A program made the translations under genes and the position numbers. The notes under the pieces were generated by a model. It was not told the origin of the DNA and did not search any database. It saw only the letters and a program-made list of their open reading frames with translations. From contig JALHQH010000039.1 in NCBI GenBank assembly GCA_022842065.1, positions 26,671 through 90,670 of the forward strand: DNA of 64,000 nucleotides. The letters are read 5' to 3'. The stretch comes from Caldilineaceae bacterium (GTDB taxonomy: Bacteria > Chloroflexota > Anaerolineae > Caldilineales > Caldilineaceae). Below, in pieces: positions 8,417 to 17,256 of this stretch. The number at the start of each line of letters is the position of its first letter. Position 1 is the stretch's first letter.

Positions 8417-10267
8417 CTATTGTTCAATTTCCCCATTGGAAAGAGGAATGACAAGCCGTCCGCTATTGTCTACCTGCCCACGACCTGGTGCAATCGGTAG
8501 CCGTGCTTGGGTCGTTGGATTCCACAGACCAACTCGAATGGCCGCTACCGCTGTCTTTGTGTCTGCCCATGTTTCTGGCATTTCTGCATAAACATAGATC
8601 CGTTTGGCTGGATCCCACTCTTTTGGCGGCAAGAGCGATTGATCGCTTTGCAGACCAAGCACATGATCGAGCTGAAAGAATAGATTGCCGTCATTATCTG
8701 TAAAATGCACAAAAAGTGTCCATGCTACGTCTGGTTGCGGTTCGTCAATGAGCCACTGGGTTTCTATGTATAGGTGTGGTTGGCGTTGCCAACGACGATC
8801 TCTGCCTAACACCCAATCGGTAATTCGTACATTGGCCAGGGTGAAATTACCCACTCTTCCTACCGGTGATAGTTGGCAACTACTGATCATCGTATCAGCC
8901 CAGGTAGAAGAAATCTCACCAGAAGAAAAACTTTTGAGTGCCCCACAGTCACGCTCCCCTGGGACATAACCATCCAAAACATAATAGTCCGGTTGCAGTT
9001 GTGCAATACGCTCTGAGGGTGTTACCAAACCAGCTCCATCAATAATATAACGCTCTGATTGGTAGCCGATGTGTCCAATTGCACCCGCTAGTACCTTGCT
9101 ATCCGGTGGTGTATGGGTGCTTAACCATTCACCGGCTTGTATTCGTCCCATTTCAAGCGTTTGTAGGTTATGTTTGTGCCCAGTTACAGAAGCAACCAGA
9201 TGGGGTAGATAGAAGCCTAGCCAAAGTACGAACAGCAGGCTGGCGGCTAGAAAGGAAATTGGCTGTATACGGGGCAATCCTGTAGGGAAAGCAATTGCTT
9301 TAAAGAGTATATCCAGCCCTGTACCTACCGCAAGCGCCAAAATTGGATAGATGGGCATCAAGTACCATTCATAAAAATCGATGCCGACAATGGTATAAGC
9401 CGCCAAATAGGCAGATAACCAGAGGATAGGCACAAGCCAATCACTACGTTGGCGACTCTGTCGATACAAGATCAGCACGCCGGGCAATGCTAGTGGCAAT
9501 AGGAAGCGTGGCGCACCAAACGCAGTAATAAAGAGATGGTCCCAAATCCAATAACGGCTGCTCCCTGCTTCCTGTAAATGATGTTGTTTTGCGATCATCG
9601 AAAGCGGAATCGGTGAACCAAAATACCAGAACGCAAAGAGCACCCAAGGCAGGATTGTACAGAGATAGACGAGCGCTTCGGTAAAAGGAATTTTTCTACG
9701 CTGGATCAATAGGCCAAGTAGCAACGACCCACCCACAGCTAGTCCATCAAGTCGCATGACAAACGCTAATCCCGCCAAACAAGCTGCTAGCCATGTCCGC
9801 CGCTGAACAACGGCCAGAAAAGTCGTCAGGATCAGCAATGTATAGAGCGGGGTTTCCATGCCGGCCATCATATAGCGTACAAACGAGCCTTGTAATAACA
9901 AATAGACCGCTGCGAAAGCTCCAGCCACAGGCGAACCACTAAGCTTGGCGGTTAGCGTCATTGTTACCAAAACCACAGCAATACTACTTAAGAAGTTGAG
10001 CGCATTGCTTGTGAACGGGATTGCTCCCCCCAATTTTCGTATAGCCGCCAAGATGAGCGTGTAAAGTGGTGTACTCGTGCCTAAAATCGGCTCACCTACA
10101 TTGTAGGTAAAGCCTTGGCCAGCCGCAAGATGCTCTGCATACCGATAAGTAATCGGTGCATCATCGACATCAAACAGGCCATTGCTCCATAATGCCACTG
10201 CGGCCGCGACACAAAGCAGGGGCAACCAAAGCCAAAAGCGTGCATGATTGTTCAGCAATGTAAGCAT
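8417..10267 (-). CDS. GT39-like multi-pass membrane glycosyltransferase
   Basis: A 616-residue membrane protein with about 10-12 hydrophobic segments in the first 380 residues and a soluble, probably extracytoplasmic C-terminal part of about 230 residues. The loop after TM1 has FDVDDAPITYRYAEHL (about residues 32-47), the acidic pair expected for GT-C glycosyltransferases that use polyprenyl-phosphate sugars. The C-terminal domain starts with a phrase often seen after such membrane domains in Chloroflexota (GAIGHIGYQSERYIIDGAGL) and ends in a beta-rich segment that might bind carbohydrate (inferred only). ATG start with a poor Shine-Dalgarno. Its stop lies 13 nt before the methyltransferase start. 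Confidence 0.8.
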   Translation of the reverse strand: MLTLLNNHARFWLWLPLLCVAAAVALWSNGLFDVDDAPITYRYAEHLAAGQGFTYNVGEPILGTSTPLYTLILAAIRKLGGAIPFTSNALNFLSSIAVVLVTMTLTAKLSGSPVAGAFAAVYLLLQGSFVRYMMAGMETPLYTLLILTTFLAVVQRRTWLAACLAGLAFVMRLDGLAVGGSLLLGLLIQRRKIPFTEALVYLCTILPWVLFAFWYFGSPIPLSMIAKQHHLQEAGSSRYWIWDHLFITAFGAPRFLLPLALPGVLILYRQSRQRSDWLVPILWLSAYLAAYTIVGIDFYEWYLMPIYPILALAVGTGLDILFKAIAFPTGLPRIQPISFLAASLLFVLWLGFYLPHLVASVTGHKHNLQTLEMGRIQAGEWLSTHTPPDSKVLAGAIGHIGYQSERYIIDGAGLVTPSERIAQLQPDYYVLDGYVPGERDCGALKSFSSGEISSTWADTMISSCQLSPVGRVGNFTLANVRITDWVLGRDRRWQRQPHLYIETQWLIDEPQPDVAWTLFVHFTDNDGNLFFQLDHVLGLQSDQSLLPPKEWDPAKRIYVYAEMPETWADTKTAVAAIRVGLWNPTTQARLPIAPGRGQVDNSGRLVIPLSNGEIEQ

Positions 10268-10309
10268 AAGCGGAGGTCTCTTGGTTTTTACACTAAACTA
10301 ATTGATTGA

Positions 10310-11302
10310 TTACCCGCGCTTGCGACCATAGATCGTCAACCCATCATACGCGTGTAGCAAACCGACCAGTAGCCCGGCCCCAATCGACTCGCCAATCTTG
10401 GGTATGCGTCCAATGGTTTGCAGCAGCAATTTCCAGCGTGGCGGCAGCAGATGGGTATACTCGCTCCCTCGCATTAGCTGGGTAACCCGCACGTCGGCGC
10501 GCTGAAAGGCACGATAATAGTCCCACAGGGTGTAGACATGTTCATTAATGCCATAGCCCTTCTCCTTGGCCTGTGAGGCGGCATCCTGCGGGGCGAGAAA
10601 GGAGCGGATGCCTTCATTCAGCCCAGCGACAATGCCACCGGGGGCGGTGACCCGCGCCATCTCGCCCACCATTTGCCCCAGGTTGAGCGCATGATGCAGC
10701 GCGGCCACGCCAAAGACGAGATCAAACGCACTGTCAACAAAAGGGAGAAATTCCGCATCACCCGCCACCACATGGTAGCTGAGCCCCGCCTGCGCCATGT
10801 AGAATTTGGCCCGCCCTAGCCCGATATTGGGATCGGTGACCAGATCGCACGCGGTATACTCACAGCCGGCTGCCACCAGATAGCGACCCGCCCAGGTGCG
10901 CGCCGCACCAACTTCCAAGACACGCATACCAGGCCGCACATAGTGGGTCAACATGTGGGTAAAAGAGTGTTGTGTCCCGACCCAGACTGAGGCTGCCGTT
11001 GGATCCCAGCCCAATTTGCCGACCACATCCGGCAGCGCCAGATCAATCTCGTCCGATGGGGTGTACCAGCCCTCGGCTTTGGACATATCGACCCAACCCT
11101 GGGCCTCGCGTAGCTTATCCGCATAACCCGGCAACTCGGGCGCAAGCATCTGCGGAATGCCTGCTTCAATGGCAAACAGATGCCCATTCGTGCAGCGCAA
11201 TTGCCCGGTTTCGACCACACTGTCGGTCGGCGACGCGGTGGTAAGTTGCAACTGGCTGCGGCACAGGGGGCAGCAGAGATAAGCGAGTAAGGATCGGTTC
11301 AT
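10310..11302 (-). CDS. methyltransferase with N-terminal Trm112-like zinc ribbon
   Basis: A 330-residue protein. Residues 5-52 form a small zinc-ribbon-like module (LAYLCCPLCRSQL, then LRCTNGHLFAIEAGIPQML) typical of Trm112/YcaR-type domains fused to class I methyltransferases. The SAM domain follows, with motif I RVLEVGAARTWAG (about 127-139), where the usual GxGxG is replaced by GAART, and motif ALHHALNLG near strand 4-5. These fusions are common in polysaccharide clusters and are assumed to modify sugars. The ATG overlaps the TGA of the upstream membrane protein by 4 nt, so translation is coupled. Substrate unknown. Confidence 0.85.
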   Translation of the reverse strand: MNRSLLAYLCCPLCRSQLQLTTASPTDSVVETGQLRCTNGHLFAIEAGIPQMLAPELPGYADKLREAQGWVDMSKAEGWYTPSDEIDLALPDVVGKLGWDPTAASVWVGTQHSFTHMLTHYVRPGMRVLEVGAARTWAGRYLVAAGCEYTACDLVTDPNIGLGRAKFYMAQAGLSYHVVAGDAEFLPFVDSAFDLVFGVAALHHALNLGQMVGEMARVTAPGGIVAGLNEGIRSFLAPQDAASQAKEKGYGINEHVYTLWDYYRAFQRADVRVTQLMRGSEYTHLLPPRWKLLLQTIGRIPKIGESIGAGLLVGLLHAYDGLTIYGRKRG

Positions 11303-13335
11303 GGTGGTGTACTCGCAGTAAGCGCATAGAGATTAATCGCATGCGCAAATTCCCAGTAAGGGGGTGGATAGGGTGCACGGGTCTGCCCAATCAGCGACGA
11401 TTGCCAGACCAGTTGATCGCTCAACGTGGCGGTGTAACCCGGTGGGACCAGGGCTGGCGGCACGGTGGCCGATTGGCTAATCAGGTAAACCGGGCGTCCC
11501 GTTGCCTGCAACCCCGTTACCGCCTCAGCCAGTAGTTGTGGATCAGGCGTATCGCTGTCCAAGAGCAGTGCCCAATCACCATAAAGTGAGTAGAGCGGTG
11601 CCGCCAACCACCCCACCCACGAATCATTGTCCTGCGTCTCAAAGAGCAGCACGCTATTTGCCGGGACGCGTTCATGCACCTGTTCGATCAGCGCCAAGGT
11701 GCCGGCCCCTTCCTGCTGCCCGATGACTGGCCAACTGAGCAGCAGCATCCAACCACAGGCTACCGTCGCAATTACCCACCGCACTTTTGACCACTGGGGG
11801 ATCGGCCAGGGGGCGGCCAATGCCAGCCCGGCCAGCAGTACCAGCAGCGGCACCACATCACTGATCAGCCGGCGCAAGGAGACGGGATAGACATTCGCTG
11901 AGGTGTAGCGGTAAAAGAAGACGGCGGCTAGGCTCAGAAAGGTGGCCAGCAGCCAGAACTCTTTGGCATTGTACCCACGCCAAAGCAACCATCCCACCCC
12001 GGCCAGCGCCAACCAATAAAGCAACGGCGTGAGGTAGTAGCTGCTGTACCAGATGATCTCCTGATAGTTGCGCGTTGTTTCTGCCGTACGCCAGCCATTG
12101 GGCACCGTCGCCCATAAAATGATAAAGGCCAGCACGGCAAAGATCAGCAGGTGGAGTAGCCCGGCCAGCCGTTGGGCAAAGGCCACCAGTGGTCGCCCCC
12201 AGCGCCAGATCACGGCCGTCCCCACTAGTAAGGCGATCCACAGCGCGACTAACGCTTGCCCAAACCAGGGGCGGGGGCGGATCAGGATCTCATAGGTGGC
12301 ACCAACATAAGGGCCGTTGGTGCTCAGGGCAATCAAGGCCGCCGCAAATGGCAACCCCATGCCCAGGGCGGTCAACCCGCGGCGATCACGGGCATAGGCG
12401 GCGTAGAGTAACAAGAGTCCGGCCGCGCCTAAGAGCAACAGTGCATCCACACGGCCAGCCCAAGTCGTAACCCATGCTCCCCATGCGGCTACTAACAACC
12501 AGGGTGTGCGCCCATCCAGCCAGCGCAGGGCATAATAAATTCCGGCTAACGTCCAGAACTGTCCCATGATCTCGCCATAGGGTGCCCGGCCAAAGTGAAT
12601 CTGTGGATAACTCACCGCCAGCAGCAGGGTGGCCCACAAGGCAATGGATCGGGGGTAGAGGCGGCGCCCAATGGCATAGAGCAGTAAGAGTGACAAGGTA
12701 GCAAAGAGTCCGGTATTGTAAAGCGCCAGCCGTATTCCCACCAGCCGTTCCAACAGTGCAAACCAGACTTCACTTAGGCTCATGCGGCTGGTCCGAATGG
12801 TGGCGCTGCTTTCGTCAACCACATAGTACCCGCCATAGACCATGCCCTGATAGGATTGCAGCGGCCCGGTGGGATATTGTTCCTCGTTCGTGATGTAGAA
12901 GAGCGTACGCGCCGCCGCCGGCACCGCGGCTAAGCCTTCATGCACGGCGCGAAAACCACCGGTGCGGGCAATAAATGCCCCTTCATTGGGATAGATCGCG
13001 GCATCACTGGAGAGGGGCAGATGTTCGGCTGGTGGCGTGTACAGGAACGCGCCAAGCCCACAGAGTAAGAGGATCAGCAGCCGATCAATGCCTGGCTGCC
13101 GCCACCAGGCCAGCGTCGCGCCAACCAGGGCAATCGCCAATGGTAGCAGCGCAAGTGGCCACCAGCCAAAGAGTTGGAAACGTGCCAATCCAATCAACAG
13201 CCAACTGGCCAAAGCGAGGCTGATGATGGCCAGGTCATGGTACTGGTCGATCCGGCTGGTGGTTAGGGTAGTGGGGCTTGGGCTGGTTGGCGGCATAGTG
13301 ATCTTCTGGTGTGCTGCTGATGTGGTCTTTGCCAT
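11299..13335 (-). CDS. large GT39-like membrane glycosyltransferase
   Basis: A 678-residue polytopic membrane protein with about 13 hydrophobic segments and a roughly 130-residue soluble C-terminus. The first external loop contains LSSDAAIYPNEGAF (about residues 127-140), the conserved acidic site of the GT-C (PMT/ArnT-like) superfamily. The N-terminal 30 residues are polar and Thr/Ser-rich, so a later start is possible, though none has a better ribosome site. The ATG shares one base with the TAA of the upstream GT4 gene (TAATG), and the stop overlaps the next gene by 4 nt. The run 11302-15841 is therefore a tightly coupled operon segment. Sugar donor unknown. Confidence 0.8.
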   Translation of the reverse strand: MAKTTSAAHQKITMPPTSPSPTTLTTSRIDQYHDLAIISLALASWLLIGLARFQLFGWWPLALLPLAIALVGATLAWWRQPGIDRLLILLLCGLGAFLYTPPAEHLPLSSDAAIYPNEGAFIARTGGFRAVHEGLAAVPAAARTLFYITNEEQYPTGPLQSYQGMVYGGYYVVDESSATIRTSRMSLSEVWFALLERLVGIRLALYNTGLFATLSLLLLYAIGRRLYPRSIALWATLLLAVSYPQIHFGRAPYGEIMGQFWTLAGIYYALRWLDGRTPWLLVAAWGAWVTTWAGRVDALLLLGAAGLLLLYAAYARDRRGLTALGMGLPFAAALIALSTNGPYVGATYEILIRPRPWFGQALVALWIALLVGTAVIWRWGRPLVAFAQRLAGLLHLLIFAVLAFIILWATVPNGWRTAETTRNYQEIIWYSSYYLTPLLYWLALAGVGWLLWRGYNAKEFWLLATFLSLAAVFFYRYTSANVYPVSLRRLISDVVPLLVLLAGLALAAPWPIPQWSKVRWVIATVACGWMLLLSWPVIGQQEGAGTLALIEQVHERVPANSVLLFETQDNDSWVGWLAAPLYSLYGDWALLLDSDTPDPQLLAEAVTGLQATGRPVYLISQSATVPPALVPPGYTATLSDQLVWQSSLIGQTRAPYPPPYWEFAHAINLYALTASTPP

Positions 13336-14633
13336 TAGCGCAACGTCGGCGTTGTTAATTGAGCGAGGGGCAAGGGCGGTCGGTTCACTTGGTACTGGCC
13401 GGCAATCTGCCGGTAACAGAGCTCTAGGCGATCAATAAAATGATCAAAGTCATAATTGGCGCGTGTCTGCCTGCTTGCGCATGGCCCTAATTTTTCGTAT
13501 AGCACCTGATTCTCCATGAACTGGGTAATAGCTGTGGCCAACGCCTCTGCATCAGCCGGGGGCACAAGCAGCCCGGTCGCTTCATGTACGACCCCCTCGG
13601 CGGTACCGCCGGCGGTGGTGGCAATCGTCGGGATGCCGCTGGCCAGTGCTTCTTGCAGCACAATCGAAAAGGGTTCATCCCAGATCGAGCAAAAGAGAAA
13701 GAGATCATGGGTTTGGAATTCGGCGGCCAACTGTTCCCGCGGAATGAGCCCGCGCAGGTGGACGTGGGGTGCCAGCCCATAGGCATCAATCAGGGCGCGC
13801 AGGCTATTCACAAAGCGTGCCGTGCCACTGCCGTAGATGTTTAACTCCACTTGGGGCAAGGCCAACTGATTGCGCAGCCGGCTGATGGCTTCAATTGCGA
13901 TCTGTGGACCCTTGCCCTCCCACAACTGGCCGGCAAAGAGCAGCCGCCATGGCCGTCCCTGGGGGTGCGGATGGAAATGATAGGGATAGCGTGCCACGGG
14001 AATGCCTAAATAGATCGCCTTGCTGTGTGCTGCACTAAAGCCGGCGGTGGTATGAAAATCCCGTATAAACTCAGAGACGGCCAGAATATAGTCAGGTTTA
14101 CCCCAGTGGTGAAAGAGAGGCTGCAAGCCATGTTTGATTAAACGTAAGGCGGCGCGGTGGCGTAGCGTGTTCCCGGGGACTAACTTGCCCAGATCGCGTA
14201 ACAGGTAGACCAGCCACTTATCCATCGGTTGTACCACCAGTGGACAGGGCAGGCGGCGTGCCGCCAGCAAAGGGGCGGCCGACGCCATGTACAGATTGGC
14301 TGCAATTACCAGATCCGGTTGGATCGTGCGCAGTGTCTGTAAAACCTGGCGGTAGGCGGTCGGGCTAAAGAGGTGCCATTGGATCAGGCGCGCCGTGGTC
14401 AGCGGCAAGCCGCCCAGAAAGATATCTTCCTTGTGATCCAGTTCAAGATTAAGCACCTGATGCAGATCGGGATCACCCGTAAAGTGTTGCCCCCGGCCGG
14501 TGAGGACATGGACCTGATGGCCGCGCGCACGCAAGGCGGTCACCACATTTTCGGTAAAGAGTTCATTCCCCCCGACCGCATAGGGCGGATAAAGATTGCT
14601 CATAAAGGCGAGCGTCAACGGTTGCTGGCTCAT
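13335..14633 (-). CDS. GT4-family glycosyltransferase
   Basis: A 432-residue GT-B glycosyltransferase. The N-terminal strand-loop FMSNLYPPYAVGGNELFTENV (about 10-30) is the acceptor-side signature. The C-terminal domain has LLFAGQLWEGKGPQIAIEA and a donor-site helix (EPFSIVLQEALASGIPTIA, with paired Glu of the EX7E motif). It ends in a helix followed by a proline-rich tail. It is linked by a 1-nt overlap to the GT-C gene downstream and a 4-nt overlap (ATGA) to the GT4 gene upstream. A role in building the polysaccharide repeat unit is inferred from context. Confidence 0.9.
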   Translation of the reverse strand: MSQQPLTLAFMSNLYPPYAVGGNELFTENVVTALRARGHQVHVLTGRGQHFTGDPDLHQVLNLELDHKEDIFLGGLPLTTARLIQWHLFSPTAYRQVLQTLRTIQPDLVIAANLYMASAAPLLAARRLPCPLVVQPMDKWLVYLLRDLGKLVPGNTLRHRAALRLIKHGLQPLFHHWGKPDYILAVSEFIRDFHTTAGFSAAHSKAIYLGIPVARYPYHFHPHPQGRPWRLLFAGQLWEGKGPQIAIEAISRLRNQLALPQVELNIYGSGTARFVNSLRALIDAYGLAPHVHLRGLIPREQLAAEFQTHDLFLFCSIWDEPFSIVLQEALASGIPTIATTAGGTAEGVVHEATGLLVPPADAEALATAITQFMENQVLYEKLGPCASRQTRANYDFDHFIDRLELCYRQIAGQYQVNRPPLPLAQLTTPTLR

Positions 14634-15841
14634 TGGCTGCTCTGTCCTTGCCCATGCGTAGTGACAATCTTACCGCAAAAATCGGCAAAACTTTGGCCGA
14701 GTGCGTGCCAACTATACTGTTCCTCCACCGCCTGCCGCCCCAGTATACTCAACTCGCTGCGCCGGACCCGATCGTGCAAAAGGGTGAGTGTCTGTTTGAC
14801 AAAATCGCTGGGTGTGTCGGCCACGGCAATCAGATCGGTGCTGATCGCCTCTAGCCCCTGGGCCCCGACGCTGGTCGAGACCACCGGCAGGCCGGCGGCC
14901 ATCGCTTCGACAATCTTTAAGCGCGTCCCGCCACCTAGGCGCAAGGGCACGGCCAAGAGCCAACTGCGCCGCATGTAGGGGCGCACATCCGGGACACTCC
15001 CGGTCACGGTTACGCCTGGCAGATCGGCCAGTTGCTGAATCTCCGGCGGTGGCAGGTGGCCGACAATCAGCACTTGCAGATCCGGTCGGGCCTGGCGCAG
15101 CGCCGGGTAGATCGACCGGAAGAAGTAGAGCACCATATCAATGTTGGGCTGATAATGCATGGTGCCCAGCAGTAGCAGGGTCGGTGCCGGATCGGGCTCA
15201 CGATCAATGGTAAAATAGTCCACATCGGCGCCATTGACGATGATCTTGAGGGCCAGCTGCGGCCCTTGTGTTGCGGCAATGGCCGCATCGCCCTTGGAGC
15301 AGACTACGCCGCCATGAAAACGCCCCATCATTGTCTGTTCAAACCTCGCTAACCGTCGTGCCTCCAACTGATCGAGCAGCCGTTGCGTCCCCCACGGCCG
15401 ATTGTCCGCGATCTCCTGATAGTGGAGGTAATCGATCTTCTGGCGCATAACCACCCGCGCCGTCTGCTCATGGCCCGGCAGCCCGGTAAAATAGTTGGCC
15501 ATGGAAATCTCATCACAGACCAGCAGATCATAGCGATCCGTGAGCGCCTGGCGGATCGTGGCCAGACTTTGCGCATCCTGAAAATAACGCACAGAGCGGG
15601 GCTCGCGCACCAACCAATCCTGCATGACCCGATAGCGATGGGGCAGCGGCTGTAGTGCGGTCACCTGGACGCGCCGGCAGAACTGTGCCAGGGCCGTGGT
15701 CACCGGCGGCGCGCCATAGCAGACCGTGTAGAGATCCACGGCAAAGTGCTGCGCCAATCCTTTGATCAGATGGTAAGAACGTAATTTCCCGCCGGTATCG
15801 GCCGGCCAGGGATAATATGGGGTAACAACCGCCGCACGCAA
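14630..15841 (-). CDS. GT4-like glycosyltransferase, paralogue A of a tandem pair
   Basis: A 403-residue GT-B protein. The N-terminus (YYPWPADTGGKLRSYHLIKG) and donor half (LLLGTMHYQPNIDMVLYF, then VPLRLGGGTRLKIVEAMAAG) are typical of the Wza/TuaH-like sugar transferase group. It is strongly similar over its whole length to the neighbour at 16055-17251 and is surely a tandem duplicate. The start is TTG, chosen because GAGGAG sits about 9 nt upstream and no ATG precedes the conserved first strand. The two paralogues are separated by a palindromic MITE-like repeat. Sugar specificity unknown. Confidence 0.88.
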   Translation of the reverse strand: MRAAVVTPYYPWPADTGGKLRSYHLIKGLAQHFAVDLYTVCYGAPPVTTALAQFCRRVQVTALQPLPHRYRVMQDWLVREPRSVRYFQDAQSLATIRQALTDRYDLLVCDEISMANYFTGLPGHEQTARVVMRQKIDYLHYQEIADNRPWGTQRLLDQLEARRLARFEQTMMGRFHGGVVCSKGDAAIAATQGPQLALKIIVNGADVDYFTIDREPDPAPTLLLLGTMHYQPNIDMVLYFFRSIYPALRQARPDLQVLIVGHLPPPEIQQLADLPGVTVTGSVPDVRPYMRRSWLLAVPLRLGGGTRLKIVEAMAAGLPVVSTSVGAQGLEAISTDLIAVADTPSDFVKQTLTLLHDRVRRSELSILGRQAVEEQYSWHALGQSFADFCGKIVTTHGQGQSSQ

Positions 15842-15904
15842 AGGGCGTAACTCCTCACTGATTTTTGGCTAGCGTTGATGTTGCTTATGGTCAAGCGTAA
15901 CGAC

Positions 15905-16072
15905 CAAGTTACCCCCACCGCGCCCAATGGCGGTTGCCTACTAGGCGCGTCCCCCCTGCTAAGGGGAGGAACAGTCATGCCGTCAACCCTTCCCGTCCCA
16001 AACAGGGAAGGAACAGTCATGTCGTCAACCCTTCCCTCCCTTAGCAGGGGAGGGTTAGGGAGGGGTAGCTTG
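15905..16072. repeat. MITE-like palindromic repeat, copy A
   Basis: A 168-bp element bounded by 11-bp near-perfect terminal inverted repeats (15905-15915 with 16062-16072, one mismatch). Inside are several GGGGAGG/CCTCCCC hairpins, a doubled GTCAACCCTTCCC block, and the GCGGTTGCCT...AGGCGCG module. The same modules occur, partly in opposite orientation, at 20716, 45678 and 61857. It reaches into the 3' end of the next GT gene and provides its last five codons and stop. No ORF is present, so any mobility would be in trans. Confidence 0.8.
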
Positions 16073-17251
16073 TCCCACTTCAGCACAAAGTGTGGCAAAT
16101 TGTTGGCCGAGGGCTTGCCAACTGTAGGAGGATTCTACCAGTTTACGCCCTGCTTCACCCAATCGGCGCTGCAATGAGTCATCATTTAGCAGACGCAAGG
16201 TGGCCGCGACAAAGGCCGCGGGGGTGTCCGCCAGCAGTAGATTGTGCTCAGTGGTCACCTGCAAGCCTTGTGCGCCCACGGTGGTCGAAGCGACGGGCAG
16301 GCCGGCGGCCATTGCCTCGGCGATCTTCAGCCGCGTGCCACCGCCCAGGCGTAGGGGCACCGCCAGCAGCCAACTGCGCGCCAGATAAGGGCGCACATCG
16401 TCAACACTGCCGGTGACCGTGACGCCGGGTAGATCGGCCAATGCTTGGATTGCAGGCGGTGGCTGGTGTCCAACAATCAGCACTTGCAGATCAGGTTGGG
16501 CCTGGCGCAGCGCTGGGTAGATCGTTTCAAAAAAATAGAGCACGCTATCCACATTCGGATAGTAATGCATTGTGCCCAGTAATAGGATGGTTGGCCGGGG
16601 ATCCGGTCGCCGCTGCGGGGTAAAAAAGGTCGTGTCCGCGCCATTCGCAATCGTGGTGACCCTGATCTCTTTGTTTTGTCGCCGTGTGATCGCACCATCC
16701 TCATCCGAGCAGACCACGGCCGCGTCAAAGTGGCGCAGCGCCGCGACCTCATAGCGCCGCAACTGTTGCGCCTCCCACCAGTCGAGCACTTTCTGTGTTC
16801 CCCACGGGCGCTGTTGCGCCATCTCGGCATAGTGCAGCGAATCGATTTTCGGGCGAACCAGCAGGGCAGGGCAAGCCGCCTGGCGTGCCACCAGGCGCGC
16901 ATAGGGTGCCATCATCAGCTCGTCGCAGATGACTAGATCGTAGGTCGTCGCGCTGCGCGCAAGTAGCTGCCGGCGCGCCGTGGCCGCATCGAAATAGGCC
17001 ACCGAACGGGGCAACGGGCGCAGCAGATCGCCAAGTTGCCGCCAGCGCGTATAGCGGGGGGCTAGCGGCACTAAGGTGACGCTGGCGCAAGCCTGGGCTA
17101 ATGGCCCAATCCCTGGCGGCGAACCATAGTAGACGCTAAAGAGATCGATCTGGTGTTGCTGTGCCAGCCCAGCCAGCAGATGGTAGATCCGTAATTTTCC
17201 GCCGGTATCGGGTGGCCAGGGCAGCGTAGGGGTCAACAGCGCAACATGCAA
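16055..17251 (-). CDS. GT4-like glycosyltransferase, paralogue B, 3' end supplied by a repeat
   Basis: A 398-residue GT-B glycosyltransferase, paralogue of the protein at 14630-15841. It shares LLGTMHYYPNVDSVLYFFE, LQVLIVGHQPPP, the LPGVTVTGSVDDVRPY segment and VPLRLGGGTRLKIAEAMAAG. Its C-terminus differs: the final QATPP and the TAA stop are encoded inside MITE copy A (16055-16072), whereas paralogue A runs on for about ten more residues. The repeat therefore probably inserted into the original 3' end and truncated or replaced it. The GT core is intact, so function is probably kept. The start lies 5 nt after the stop of the methyltransferase gene upstream. Confidence 0.9.
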   Translation of the reverse strand: MHVALLTPTLPWPPDTGGKLRIYHLLAGLAQQHQIDLFSVYYGSPPGIGPLAQACASVTLVPLAPRYTRWRQLGDLLRPLPRSVAYFDAATARRQLLARSATTYDLVICDELMMAPYARLVARQAACPALLVRPKIDSLHYAEMAQQRPWGTQKVLDWWEAQQLRRYEVAALRHFDAAVVCSDEDGAITRRQNKEIRVTTIANGADTTFFTPQRRPDPRPTILLLGTMHYYPNVDSVLYFFETIYPALRQAQPDLQVLIVGHQPPPAIQALADLPGVTVTGSVDDVRPYLARSWLLAVPLRLGGGTRLKIAEAMAAGLPVASTTVGAQGLQVTTEHNLLLADTPAAFVAATLRLLNDDSLQRRLGEAGRKLVESSYSWQALGQQFATLCAEVGQATPP

Positions 17252-17256
17252 CGCGG

